Shown: in pieces, positions 8,263 to 18,811 of the stretch
How the letters are laid out: each line of letters begins with the position of its first letter
Numbering within the stretch: the first letter of the stretch is position 1
Source: Candidatus Dependentiae bacterium Noda2021
GTDB lineage: Bacteria > Babelota > Babeliae > Babelales > Vermiphilaceae
DNA: 64,000 nucleotides
Reading direction: 5' to 3'
Assembly (NCBI GenBank): GCA_020886235.1
Contig: AP025250.1
Coordinates: 990,715-1,054,714 of the forward strand
The notes under the pieces: model-generated
Databases searched by the model: none
What the model was told of the DNA's origin: nothing
What the model saw: the letters and a program-made list of their open reading frames with translations, nothing else
Position numbers and translations under genes: made by a program

Positions 8263-9218
8263 TGGCAAAAGATCCTACATACAAGCTCAATGAAGAAATT
8301 GCAACCCGCTTAGCATTTGGTCACGCATTACGGGCTGTAGGTTCACCATGTACTTATATTGTAAGCCTTGACGCAGAAGTAAAAAATTCAACAATGGCTG
8401 AGCTTTTTGAAGATAAATTCCCCGATCGTTTTGTGCAATGCTTTATTGCAGAACAAAACATGGTGGGCATGGCAATAGGTCTTGAGCGACGCGGCAAAAT
8501 ACCTTTTGTTTCAACGTTTGGTGCATTTTTTTCTCGAGCGTATGACCAAATTCGCATGGCAGCTATTGGTACTGCTCATTTACGCTTAGTTGGCTCACAC
8601 GCAGGAGTATCTATAGGACAAGATGGCCCTTCACAAATGGCCCTTGAAGATATTGCGCTTATGCAAGCCCTTCCACAGAGTATTATTCTCTACCCCAGTG
8701 ATGCCGTAAGCACGTATAAATTAGTCAATCAAATGGTCGAGTACAACCAGGGCATTTCTTATTTGAGAACGACGCGCTCGGCGACCCCCGTGATTTACTC
8801 TAACCATGAAGAGTTCCCGGTTGGCCAATGCAAAACAATCCGTCAAAGCGAGCAAGACCAAGCATGCGTAATTGGGGCGGGCATTACCTTGCATGAAGCT
8901 ATTAAAGCATATAATCTTCTGCTTCAAGAAGGCATTGCTATCACTGTCATTGATTTATATTGCGTTAAGCCGTTGCCCGTAGAGCAATTGCAAAAAGCCG
9001 CACACGCTGCAAGAAACATCCTTATCACCGTTGAAGACCACTATATTCAAGGTGGCATAGGACAGGCAGTATGCTATGGGTTGCGCAACAGCCACATTAC
9101 CATTGAATGCCTAGCTGTTAAAGAACTTCCTCGCTCAGGAAGCCCTGAGGACTTGTTGGCATGGGCCCACATTGATGCAAATGCTATAGTGCAGACAGTT
9201 AAGCGTTTAATATCATGA
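8262..9218 (+). CDS. Transketolase, C-terminal subunit
   Basis: A 318-residue second half of transketolase: the pyrimidine-binding domain (AEQNMVGMAIGLERRGKIPFVSTFGAFFSRAYDQIRMA, with the Glu that activates ThDP) followed by the transketolase C-terminal domain (ITVIDLYCVKPLP, GIGQAVCYG). The start is a GTG overlapping the TAG of the N-terminal subunit gene (TAGTG), a typical coupling arrangement. The last bases overlap the convergent hydrolase gene by six nucleotides. Two-gene transketolases are known in several bacteria and archaea. Confidence 0.9.
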   Translation: MAKDPTYKLNEEIATRLAFGHALRAVGSPCTYIVSLDAEVKNSTMAELFEDKFPDRFVQCFIAEQNMVGMAIGLERRGKIPFVSTFGAFFSRAYDQIRMAAIGTAHLRLVGSHAGVSIGQDGPSQMALEDIALMQALPQSIILYPSDAVSTYKLVNQMVEYNQGISYLRTTRSATPVIYSNHEEFPVGQCKTIRQSEQDQACVIGAGITLHEAIKAYNLLLQEGIAITVIDLYCVKPLPVEQLQKAAHAARNILITVEDHYIQGGIGQAVCYGLRNSHITIECLAVKELPRSGSPEDLLAWAHIDANAIVQTVKRLIS

Positions 9219-10181
9219 GATCATCTTGCGACGCATTGCAGGACGTTTGCCATCGGTATAGATATCAAGTAACTTTTGCCGACTGTTCCAATCACGCACC
9301 AGCGCTGCTGAATTTTGATCCCACATGTTAATTTCCTGCAATATATAGGCAAAATGCTTTAAAAAATGGGGCAAAATAAATTCGGTATGCATTAAAGCTC
9401 GTCCGTTAAACTTAACCTTAACCTGCATGTTTTTTTCATGGGGCGGAAAGCATCTCTCTGAGAACAACGAGCATTTGTTATCGCGATTGGAGTATAACCC
9501 TTGTGGATCAATCACTTGCAGCAAATCTCCGCGTGAATAGAGGGAATATATTTTTTTAAAGAGGGGATCATGCGATAAATGCATAGTTTTAGCTTGAACA
9601 GGACATGCTAACAAAATAAGCTCATCTATCTCAAAATCATTATCTTCAGGTTTTTTGTAGCGGCACAGGTTTAATGCTACATTACCACCATGACTATGAG
9701 TAATAATACGTATTTTAGGTTTTGAATGACCTTGGTTAATATACGCTAAAATTAATGCTTTTAACTCTGAATACAAATGCTCAGCAGCTTGCTCACGTTC
9801 CTCAAAGCTGAGTTTTCCCGACCACCCAAAAATATAAAAATGGTCTTTATTAAAAATATCAGGTGCATTGTCAGTTAGGGTATTGGCAATGAGCCTGAGG
9901 TGGTAGCGCTCATCAAGATCAGTAAAATGAGTAAGGCCATGAGTACTGTGAAAGAAATTTTCAAAAAAAAGCCGTGGCAGGAGACGAGTTCCATGCACCC
10001 ACACGGTTACCGTTGGTGTTGGCTGAATAAGTGAACTTGCTTGAACATCTATTGCAGTATTTAAGTTTTTACTGCTTGAGTGGGATACCGTAATGGATTT
10101 ACGGATAGGCTGGGGCGCTCTCTTAATACAATTAGGAATAAAAACCAGCAACCCTACCCATACAAGCCGTTTCAACATCAT
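9213..10181 (-). CDS. Secreted alpha/beta hydrolase-like protein
   Basis: A 322-residue protein with an N-terminal hydrophobic leader (MMLKRLVWVGLLVFIPNC); the Cys is not in a good lipobox, so periplasmic or lipoprotein location is open. VTVWVHGTRLLP gives the strand and oxyanion HG motif of alpha/beta hydrolases, and IRIITHSHGGNVALNLC gives the nucleophile elbow (Ser in T-H-S-H-G, with His at the first Gly position of the consensus). A lipase or esterase acting on lipid substrates is the usual role of this fold; the substrate is unknown. AGGA lies nine bases before the ATG. Confidence 0.65.
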   Translation of the reverse strand: MMLKRLVWVGLLVFIPNCIKRAPQPIRKSITVSHSSSKNLNTAIDVQASSLIQPTPTVTVWVHGTRLLPRLFFENFFHSTHGLTHFTDLDERYHLRLIANTLTDNAPDIFNKDHFYIFGWSGKLSFEEREQAAEHLYSELKALILAYINQGHSKPKIRIITHSHGGNVALNLCRYKKPEDNDFEIDELILLACPVQAKTMHLSHDPLFKKIYSLYSRGDLLQVIDPQGLYSNRDNKCSLFSERCFPPHEKNMQVKVKFNGRALMHTEFILPHFLKHFAYILQEINMWDQNSAALVRDWNSRQKLLDIYTDGKRPAMRRKMIS

Positions 10182-10459
10182 TAGCTTTAATCCTCACATT
10201 AATTATTTTATACACTGCTATAATTACCAGTATACGCCGTATAAAACATGATGACAATTTTTTATCCCAAATCCTATTATTTTCTATTTGTACTATAATT
10301 CTAAAATTGCATTAATCCGTAGACATTCACTACATGTCCCTCTATACTGATAACAATGCAATTAAAAATCTTAGTAGCGATAGACTTTTAAAAGCATGAA
10401 ACCTAAATGGTTTGGTTATAATAAAATATTTTTAATATCTATATTCGAGTGAATTATAA

Positions 10460-10798
10460 ATGAATATCTACGTAGGACGTATTTCACGTTCAGTTAATGA
10501 AACTAAATTAAAAGAACTTTTTGAACAATATGGTCAAGTAACATCTGTTAAATTGATCAAAGACAAATTCACCGGTGAATTTAAAGGTTTTGCGTTCGTT
10601 GATATGCCAGAAATGGATGATGCGCAAGCTGCAATTTCTGCCCTAAACGGCATGAACTTTGAAGGACAAGACTTAGTAGTAAGCGAAGCACGTCCTCGTG
10701 AAAACAGACCTATGGGCGGTCACCGTCCAGGTGGTAACGGCGGCGGTAGAGATTTCCGCTCTTCAGGTCCACGTACCCCGCGCTTCAACCGCTTCTAA
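10460..10798 (+). CDS. RRM RNA-binding protein with Gly/Arg tail
   Basis: A 112-residue protein. Residues 1-80 form one RNA recognition motif with RNP2 (IYVGRI) and RNP1 (KGFAFVDM) and the usual aromatic RNA-stacking positions. The tail (about 85-112) is Gly/Arg-rich (GGHRPGGNGGGRDF), as in the cold-induced RRM proteins of cyanobacteria. It likely acts as a cytosolic RNA chaperone or in mRNA handling. A strong terminator follows. A second, tail-less RRM protein lies at 12196. Confidence 0.92.
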   Translation: MNIYVGRISRSVNETKLKELFEQYGQVTSVKLIKDKFTGEFKGFAFVDMPEMDDAQAAISALNGMNFEGQDLVVSEARPRENRPMGGHRPGGNGGGRDFRSSGPRTPRFNRF

Positions 10799-10818
10799 GA
10801 ATTTTTTGATCGCTACTT

Positions 10819-10848
10819 AAAAAGGCCGTCGTAACCGACGGCCTTTTT
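10819..10848. terminator. Rho-independent terminator
   Basis: A perfect GC-rich 8-bp stem (GGCCGTCG / CGACGGCC) with loop TAAC, flanked by A5 and T5. It ends the RRM gene and, being symmetrical, can also serve the convergent gene ending at 10893. Confidence 0.9.
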
Positions 10849-10892
10849 CAATGTCTACATAAAATAAAAAGCTTAATGCGACGCACTAACTA

Positions 10893-11387
10893 TTACTCCA
10901 CTACCCCCAACACATCTAACTCGCTGTCACTGTTTTTTAAATCTCCGCTTGGGCCAGGCCTTAGGATTAATGTTACGCCATAGCTCTCTTTGCCTTGGTC
11001 ATTAAATTTTTGGTCCCATTCAGTAACGTTGGTAAATCGATCATCCATAAGTCTAAATTGGATACTGACAACGTTATTTTGAATGCTACGTCGTATTAAA
11101 ATATACCCAATTTTTTTGCCAGATTTTTGGATATCAATTAATGTTCCCCAAACGTTATTTTCTTTAGTGTTTTTTACTAAATTTATTGCAAACGGTTGTG
11201 AAGGAGGCGAAGCAAAAGCGGTGTTGGGCTCCAAAGAAAGTTTTGGGCTTTGTGCTCCCGTTATAACTTGTTGTAAAACCAATGGTTCAGCAAAATTATT
11301 AACCACTTGAGTAATTCGAATAATAGGCAAGGCCATACTAACGGGCGCACATAAAAAAAGAATGAATATTTTTAAATACAGCTGCAT
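10893..11387 (-). CDS. Secreted hypothetical protein, beta-rich
   Basis: A 164-residue protein with a signal peptide (MQLYLKIFILFLCAPVSMALP). I start at the ATG at 11387, about nine bases after AAGGA, rather than at an in-frame TTG six bases upstream. The mature N-terminus (IRITQVVNNFAEPLVLQQVITGAQSPKLSLEPNTAFASPP) follows the same pattern as the next gene and several other exported proteins of the window. No enzymatic motif. Function unknown. Confidence 0.6.
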   Translation of the reverse strand: MQLYLKIFILFLCAPVSMALPIIRITQVVNNFAEPLVLQQVITGAQSPKLSLEPNTAFASPPSQPFAINLVKNTKENNVWGTLIDIQKSGKKIGYILIRRSIQNNVVSIQFRLMDDRFTNVTEWDQKFNDQGKESYGVTLILRPGPSGDLKNSDSELDVLGVVE

Positions 11388-11466
11388 TACCAAAGATCCT
11401 TATAATTCAATAAATTATAACGTTACAAATTTTCTATCACTACACTCACCATTATCTCTTACGCTC

Positions 11467-11943
11467 TCAATTATGAGTAACTTGAATATCAAGGTCGTCA
11501 AAACTCTGATTTAAGGTCACATTAATGGTGTAACTCTTTGGATTCCCCGGTCGAGAATAAAATTCATCAACTTTTAAAATACTTTTATCAAATCGTTTAG
11601 CTTCTATTCGTAGTTCAACTTTTTTCCAAAATACTAAGTAATCAACGTTAATTTTAGTGTCACTCAAGTCATCATCATCCATGAGTATGAGCTGTCCAAA
11701 AAAATCTTCTGCATCAACGTCATCTACATCACGTGTCGTTAGTCTCAATGGCACAGCCACAGATTCTCCATGACGCAACAGCTTAAGCGCCCCCGTTTGC
11801 ATAATTACTTGATAAAGTCTTGTGCTGTTATTAACCACGTTTATTTTTATTGTCGGAACGGTTACGTGAACGTCTCTGCCCGCATTAAGACTTAAGCACT
11901 GCAATAACACAATACATCTCATGAGGATATTTATAATCTTCAT
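11467..11943 (-). CDS. Secreted hypothetical protein, beta-rich
   Basis: A 158-residue protein with a signal peptide (MKIINILMRCIVLLQCLSLNAG). The start of the mature part (IKINVVNNSTRLYQVIMQTGALKLLRHGESVAVPL) matches the neighbour at 10893-11387 in pattern, and the order strand/turn/strand continues with an acidic loop (DVDDVDAEDFF). Probably a paralogue pair with its neighbour; function unknown. Confidence 0.6.
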   Translation of the reverse strand: MKIINILMRCIVLLQCLSLNAGRDVHVTVPTIKINVVNNSTRLYQVIMQTGALKLLRHGESVAVPLRLTTRDVDDVDAEDFFGQLILMDDDDLSDTKINVDYLVFWKKVELRIEAKRFDKSILKVDEFYSRPGNPKSYTINVTLNQSFDDLDIQVTHN

Positions 11944-12128
11944 TCAACCCTTTTTAGCAAAATGTGGAAAATTCACAAAAAAACCCAAGATCATATAACA
12001 AAATATAGCCTAACAAACCAGCTGCAAGCGGCTCAATATTATTATTCAATTTGCACAATAATGCTAAGCACAAGCTATTTTAAAAACGATATGCAGCAGA
12101 CAATGAAATATTCAATTTGAAAATTGTA

Positions 12129-12158
12129 TTGATTTTTGGATTTATCACGCCGTATACT
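12129..12158 (+). promoter_or_regulatory. Probable sigma-70-type promoter of the second RRM gene
   Basis: TTGATT (12129-12134) and TATACT (12153-12158) are separated by 18 bases, 38 bases before the ATG of the RRM gene. Confidence 0.45.
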
Positions 12159-12195
12159 CTACTAAAAGAGGTATGACAGGCCAGGGAGCGTGAAA

Positions 12196-12441
12196 ATGAT
12201 AATTTACGTCGGTAACATTGCACCAACAGTTACAGAAACAACGATAAAAAAACTTTTTGAGCAATACGGTACTGTTACTACCCTCAATTTTGTCTCTGAC
12301 CCTCGCACTAAACAATTTAAAGGCTTTGCCTTTTTAAATATGCCTGCCTATGACGAAGCGCTTCTTGCTATTGATGCAATGCATGGCATTGATCTTGATG
12401 GTGCAATTTTAGTGGTAACGCCTGCGCCCCAACAAGAATAA
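12196..12441 (+). CDS. RRM RNA-binding protein, short
   Basis: An 81-residue single RRM: RNP2 (IYVGNI), RNP1 (KGFAFLNM). GGAG lies seven bases before the ATG at 12196; an in-frame GTG at 12190 is too close to it. It is a paralogue of the protein at 10460 (for instance LFEQYG and LVV at the same places) but lacks the Gly/Arg tail, so the two may differ in partner or RNA binding strength. Confidence 0.88.
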   Translation: MIIYVGNIAPTVTETTIKKLFEQYGTVTTLNFVSDPRTKQFKGFAFLNMPAYDEALLAIDAMHGIDLDGAILVVTPAPQQE

Positions 12442-12491
12442 CTGCTCAAATATCCTGGATTTCTTTTTAGTAAGAAGGCTCTATTCATTCT

Positions 12492-12519
12492 TTGGCAAAA
12501 AACCCATTTTTGCTAAAAT
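12492..12519 (+). promoter_or_regulatory. Probable promoter of alaS
   Basis: TTGGCA (12492-12497) and TAAAAT (12514-12519) with a 16-base spacer, 36 bases before the alaS ATG. Confidence 0.5.
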
Positions 12520-12546
12520 GATTGTATGCAGTTTTCTCTTACTTAG

Positions 12547-15149
<2,603 letters not shown>

Positions 15150-15170
15150 CCAGTTAAGTCATCCTATCAA

Positions 15171-15196
15171 GGCTCGTTGTATCACGAGCCTTTTTT
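15171..15196 (+). terminator. Rho-independent terminator after alaS
   Basis: Stem GGCTCGT / ACGAGCC with loop TGTATC followed by T6, 21 bases after the alaS stop and before a convergent gene. Confidence 0.85.
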
Positions 15197-15197
15197 C

Positions 15198-15566
15198 CTA
15201 CTTATAATAAAATTTCTTTAGCTTATCGCTGTAATGCACTTCAAAAGTTTGTTTACCGGTAAAACCAGTTTTGCTCGCGCTGTGGTATAAAGACTGCGGG
15301 CCAATGTGGCGCCCGTGGAACACACCTTTGAGGGTGATATCTGCAAGTCCATGATACTTAGCTTTAAAGGTGATTGCTTTATTGGCAGACAAGGTTTTTG
15401 TTTTGCCAATAATCTTACCTTGTTCGCCTTTGGCATGAACGTTAAGTGGTGGCATGACGCGACTCACTTGGATATCAAATCCCGTTTTATTAATAATTTT
15501 TACTTCAAAAGCACCTGTTGCGTGTGAAGCCACAATTAAAAGACATACTGCTAGTCTTTGTAACAT
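15198..15566 (-). CDS. Small secreted beta-rich protein
   Basis: A 122-residue protein with a signal peptide (MLQRLAVCLLIVASHATGA). The mature start FEVKIINKTGFDIQVSRVMPPLNVHAKG and later ANKAITFKAKYHG fit the recurrent exported small-protein pattern of this window. No catalytic residues stand out. Function unknown. Confidence 0.6.
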   Translation of the reverse strand: MLQRLAVCLLIVASHATGAFEVKIINKTGFDIQVSRVMPPLNVHAKGEQGKIIGKTKTLSANKAITFKAKYHGLADITLKGVFHGRHIGPQSLYHSASKTGFTGKQTFEVHYSDKLKKFYYK

Positions 15567-15654
15567 TACAAACCCTTTTTATTTTAATTGATTATTCAAA
15601 ACAGTCTCTCATTGCAACAGTTCAGGATAATACAACAAAATAGGTAAGCTTTAA

Positions 15655-16559
15655 TTATTTTTGTAGGTGAGCAGTAAATATCTCTAAAATATTTTTGTAA
15701 TACGGTATTTTACTTTGCATTTTTTGAGCCATGGTGTAAGGCGTAACCATGCTTAAGCCACAACCTGCGTGCGGAGAGCCACCATTATCAAGCATTGCTT
15801 TTATGACATTCGTATTTTTAGATAGTGCCGAGACGGTAGTTGCAAAGTGCATGTACGTATAATTTTTTTTAGGAATATGGGGAATGTCGGCATTCAAATC
15901 AGCACCGGTTTCTTTGAGCAATTGAACCGCAAATATTAGATCGTTTTGGGGGCTAATGATCCGTATTGGATAAGATAAAACAACGGTGATCGTTGTTTTG
16001 CATCTAACAAATTCACGGTTTGTGGGCTCACCTGTTTAATCATAGAAGCAAGACAAACACTTTTTGCAGCATCATGTATATTTGTGGCTAACTGTGCCAT
16101 AAGACCTGCAACTTTAAAAGCTTCTAGTTGATCATTCATAGCAAGTGTTAACATATTTTCATAGACGCTGTTGGAACCAAAAAACGGATTTGCACCCTCT
16201 TGCATTGCTATTTCTAATGGTATCAAGTTTCTGCATTGCATACTTATATTAGCTACAAAGCATATATTAGAAACCAATGAATCACCTTGTGCAGGAGCAT
16301 TAAAATCAAAGGTATGTTTTTTAAATATACGTATTAATTCTTGAAAATTATCATATTTTTTATGAGCAAACACCCCCACCACCGCATGCATGAATAATGT
16401 ACTCCCGTACTCATCGCAGGCGGTCATATCGTTGTCTGTAATACGTTCTTTAAGACTAGAATAATTGCCATTATATGCATGGTCATAAAGAGTAATTTTT
16501 TCCATGCCCACAGACAACATGCTAACCATTGCCAACAACAATGTAGATTTGTATTTCAT
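15655..16559 (-). pseudogene. Secreted ankyrin-repeat protein, frame broken in a C5 run
   Basis: Two frames form one protein of about 301 residues. The first part has a signal peptide (MKYKSTLLLAMVSMLSVG) and ankyrin-like units (NDMTACDEYGSTLFMHAVVG; LIPLEIAMQEGANPFFG; QRSPLFYLIQYGS). It stops at GSLAPKTI. Adding one base in the G5 run (plus strand) 15948-15952 gives GSLAPQNDLIFAVQLLKETGADLNAD, an ordinary ankyrin unit, and leads into the second frame ending at 15655. The ATG at 16559 is preferred to a GTG directly after the pth stop because it begins the signal peptide. Probably intact in the organism. Confidence 0.65.
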
Positions 16560-16574
16560 AGTATCGCAACACAC

Positions 16575-17123
16575 TTATGATTTATTAATTAACAGTACAA
16601 GAGCAGTTATAGCCTGCTGTATGCCACGCTCTATTTCTGATTCATTCTGCATAAAAGGTTTTAAAACATAATCTGGCACATGAGCTTTGTCTTCTGGGCG
16701 GGCTATACCCCAACGAAGTCTAAAAAAATCCGGACCGCATGCCTGAATAATTGATTTTAGTCCATTGTGGCCGCGTGCGCTGCCCCCAAAACGGATGGCA
16801 ATTTTTGCAAAAGGCATTTCAAGCTCATCGTGAACTACTAATATATGTTCTGGTTTGATACCTTGCTTGGTTAACTCAGATATCACTTTTCCAGAGCTAT
16901 TCATAAAGGTTTGCGGTTTGATAAGTATAATTTTTTTGCCATCAAGATTAATTGATGCAATATCCATATTTGGTTTGCTCTGCCAGGTGCCGTGATAATC
17001 GCGGGCCAGCTGATCAACTACTCTAAATCCAATATTATGACGTGTTAATTCGTATTGCTTGCCGGGATTACCCAAGCCAATTATGGCTTTTATGTCGGGA
17101 TTTGTTGGCTGTGGTGTGTTCAT
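16575..17123 (-). CDS. pth: Peptidyl-tRNA hydrolase
   Basis: A 182-residue Pth, which frees peptides from peptidyl-tRNA dropped by ribosomes. Marks: IGLGNPGKQYELTRHNIGF with the catalytic His and Asn, KPQTFMNSSGK, VVHDELEMPFAKI with the catalytic Asp, and GGSARGHNGLKSI. Length and motif order are normal. AGGA precedes the ATG by six bases; its start lies inside the 3' end of the prs frame. Confidence 0.95.
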   Translation of the reverse strand: MNTPQPTNPDIKAIIGLGNPGKQYELTRHNIGFRVVDQLARDYHGTWQSKPNMDIASINLDGKKIILIKPQTFMNSSGKVISELTKQGIKPEHILVVHDELEMPFAKIAIRFGGSARGHNGLKSIIQACGPDFFRLRWGIARPEDKAHVPDYVLKPFMQNESEIERGIQQAITALVLLINKS

Positions 17124-18033
17124 ACAACATCCTGCTTTGTAAAAGAGCTTCTATAATCAAAGATGCACAATCTAACAACTCAACACGTGAGTCAGTTATC
17201 GTAACAGGTAGTGTATTGCAAACTACAATTTTTTCAAAAAATGAACAGGCTAATAATTTTTCAAGCGCATTAGCTGATAACACGGGATGCACAGCATATA
17301 CAATGCCTGACTTTATTCCTCGTTTGGCAAGACATTTGGACAATTCTAGAATGGTTTGACCCGTAGAAATCATATCGTCGACAAGTATTGCTTTAGTTTG
17401 AGCACTTATTTGATCTACATCAATATGTACTTTTTCATTAAGCATGCGACGCTTACTTGCAACAATAACATCAAGGCTCAGAGTATTGGCAATGCTGCGC
17501 GCACGATGTTCAGCGCCGCGATCAGGTGCAACAATGCAATAATCTGACAATGTATTAACTGTTTTTTGAATGTGGTTTGTAAGTAATGCTTCAACGGATA
17601 TATTGTTAACCGGTCGAGAAAAAAGCTGGGTAATAGATGACTTGTGTAGTTCAACACATACAAACTCATCAACGCCGGCAACTTCTAGGCATTTAATCAA
17701 TAAATCAACAGTTCCGGCATGGTGGTTTATTGGCTGGCATTGTCGTGCATAACTCAAATAGGGAGCCACTAACGTTATTTTATGAACCCCTACTTTTTTC
17801 AACCTATCTACAGCAAGGAGCACCGCAAAAATATTTTCTTGAACAGGCCATCCCAATGAATGCACTAACACGACGCGAGAATCTTTATACTGTTTAAACT
17901 CGTCTGCATTAAAACATATTTCACCATCGGGAAAATAGCTTATGACATGCGTATGCAATGCAGTATTGTAGTGATCTGCAACACGCCGCGCTAACGGGTT
18001 ATGACCAGATAGAGAAATAATGTATTGATTCAT
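17068..18033 (-). CDS. prs: Ribose-phosphate pyrophosphokinase family protein
   Basis: A 321-residue PRPP synthetase-like protein, which makes PRPP from ribose 5-phosphate and ATP for nucleotide synthesis. Marks: ISYFPDGEICF, APYLSYARQ, APDRGAEHRA and the PRPP loop AILVDDMISTGQT. Several positions differ from typical Prs (PDRG instead of PDxG with Gly-Gly; ARQCQPINHHAG instead of RQDRKxxxRxP), so it may be a divergent or archaeal-like enzyme. The ATG at 18033 is preferred over an in-frame TTG at 18048. The 3' end overlaps pth by 56 bases; one missing base would instead end it in an ATGA overlap. Confidence 0.8.
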   Translation of the reverse strand: MNQYIISLSGHNPLARRVADHYNTALHTHVISYFPDGEICFNADEFKQYKDSRVVLVHSLGWPVQENIFAVLLAVDRLKKVGVHKITLVAPYLSYARQCQPINHHAGTVDLLIKCLEVAGVDEFVCVELHKSSITQLFSRPVNNISVEALLTNHIQKTVNTLSDYCIVAPDRGAEHRARSIANTLSLDVIVASKRRMLNEKVHIDVDQISAQTKAILVDDMISTGQTILELSKCLAKRGIKSGIVYAVHPVLSANALEKLLACSFFEKIVVCNTLPVTITDSRVELLDCASLIIEALLQSRMLYEHTTANKSRHKSHNWLG

Positions 18034-18046
18034 GAATGGTTTTTCC

Positions 18047-18084
18047 AAAAAAAGATGGTTGATGAGTTTTTCTCATCAACCATC
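18047..18084 (-). terminator. Rho-independent terminator between ompH and prs
   Basis: A perfect 13-bp stem (GATGGTTGATGAG / CTCATCAACCATC) with a 5-base loop, followed by T7 on the minus strand. It ends ompH. The T-run ends only about 13 bases before the prs ATG, so prs is expressed by read-through or the hairpin acts as an attenuator. Confidence 0.88.
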
Positions 18085-18105
18085 ATAGTCTATGAACCTA
18101 ATTAA

Positions 18106-18723
18106 TTAGGACAATTTACCCGGTGCTTTTACCGATGGTAATTTGCTATTTTTTGCAACGTTAAGCTTGTTGTTATAATTGCTTTCAACAGCTTTTAAAT
18201 ATTCTGTGGTGAAGTCAACATTGTCAGCAACGTATACTGGTTTTCCTGAAGAGATGTCGAATACTACATCAACGCCTTTGGTGCGTGCGTGCGCAGATAC
18301 TGCATCAACAGTTTCTTTGATCACTACTTCGGTTTGCGCCATATAAAAACGTTTTAGATCATCGTCTCTATCTTGCGCTAACGCTTCAAGATTACGTTTC
18401 TTGGTCATAAGCTCTTTTTCAGCGTTGTTGCGAGCTGTTTGATCTTTCATTGCAGGCAATTTTGCAGATGTTTCTGCTGCAAGTTTTTCAAAATCAGTAT
18501 TTGCAGCTTGTAGTTCTTGTACGATAGCCTTGTGCTTGTCTTCTATGCTTTTTTTTGTTTTTTCGCCAAGGGTTGATTTCTCTGCAATGTTTGAAAGATG
18601 CACAAACTCAAGCTTTGGCATTTTTGCCAAGCTATCAAGCGCAGCAGATGCAGGTATATTATCAGCTAACGCTGGTACTGCTAACAACAATGCAATAGAT
18701 AAAAAACTTAATTTTTTATTCAT
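18106..18723 (-). CDS. OmpH/Skp-family periplasmic chaperone
   Basis: A 205-residue protein with a signal peptide (MNKKLSFLSIALLLAVPALA) followed by a long charged helical region (EKTKKSIEDKHKAIVQELQAANTDFEKLAAET... AEKELMTKKRNLEALAQDRDDD) and the OmpH-type end (VDVVFDISSGKPVYVADNVDFTTEYLKAVE, compare the D-x-T pattern of Skp). Skp holds unfolded outer-membrane proteins in the periplasm, so this supports a two-membrane envelope. Confidence 0.82.
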   Translation of the reverse strand: MNKKLSFLSIALLLAVPALADNIPASAALDSLAKMPKLEFVHLSNIAEKSTLGEKTKKSIEDKHKAIVQELQAANTDFEKLAAETSAKLPAMKDQTARNNAEKELMTKKRNLEALAQDRDDDLKRFYMAQTEVVIKETVDAVSAHARTKGVDVVFDISSGKPVYVADNVDFTTEYLKAVESNYNNKLNVAKNSKLPSVKAPGKLS

Positions 18724-18811
18724 ACTATGAACCTTTCTAATAACTAATGTTCCGTAATTTTTAGTCTAATTTTTTTAGGGCAATAGTCAAATTGCCCCGT
18801 CTTGTAAATAA

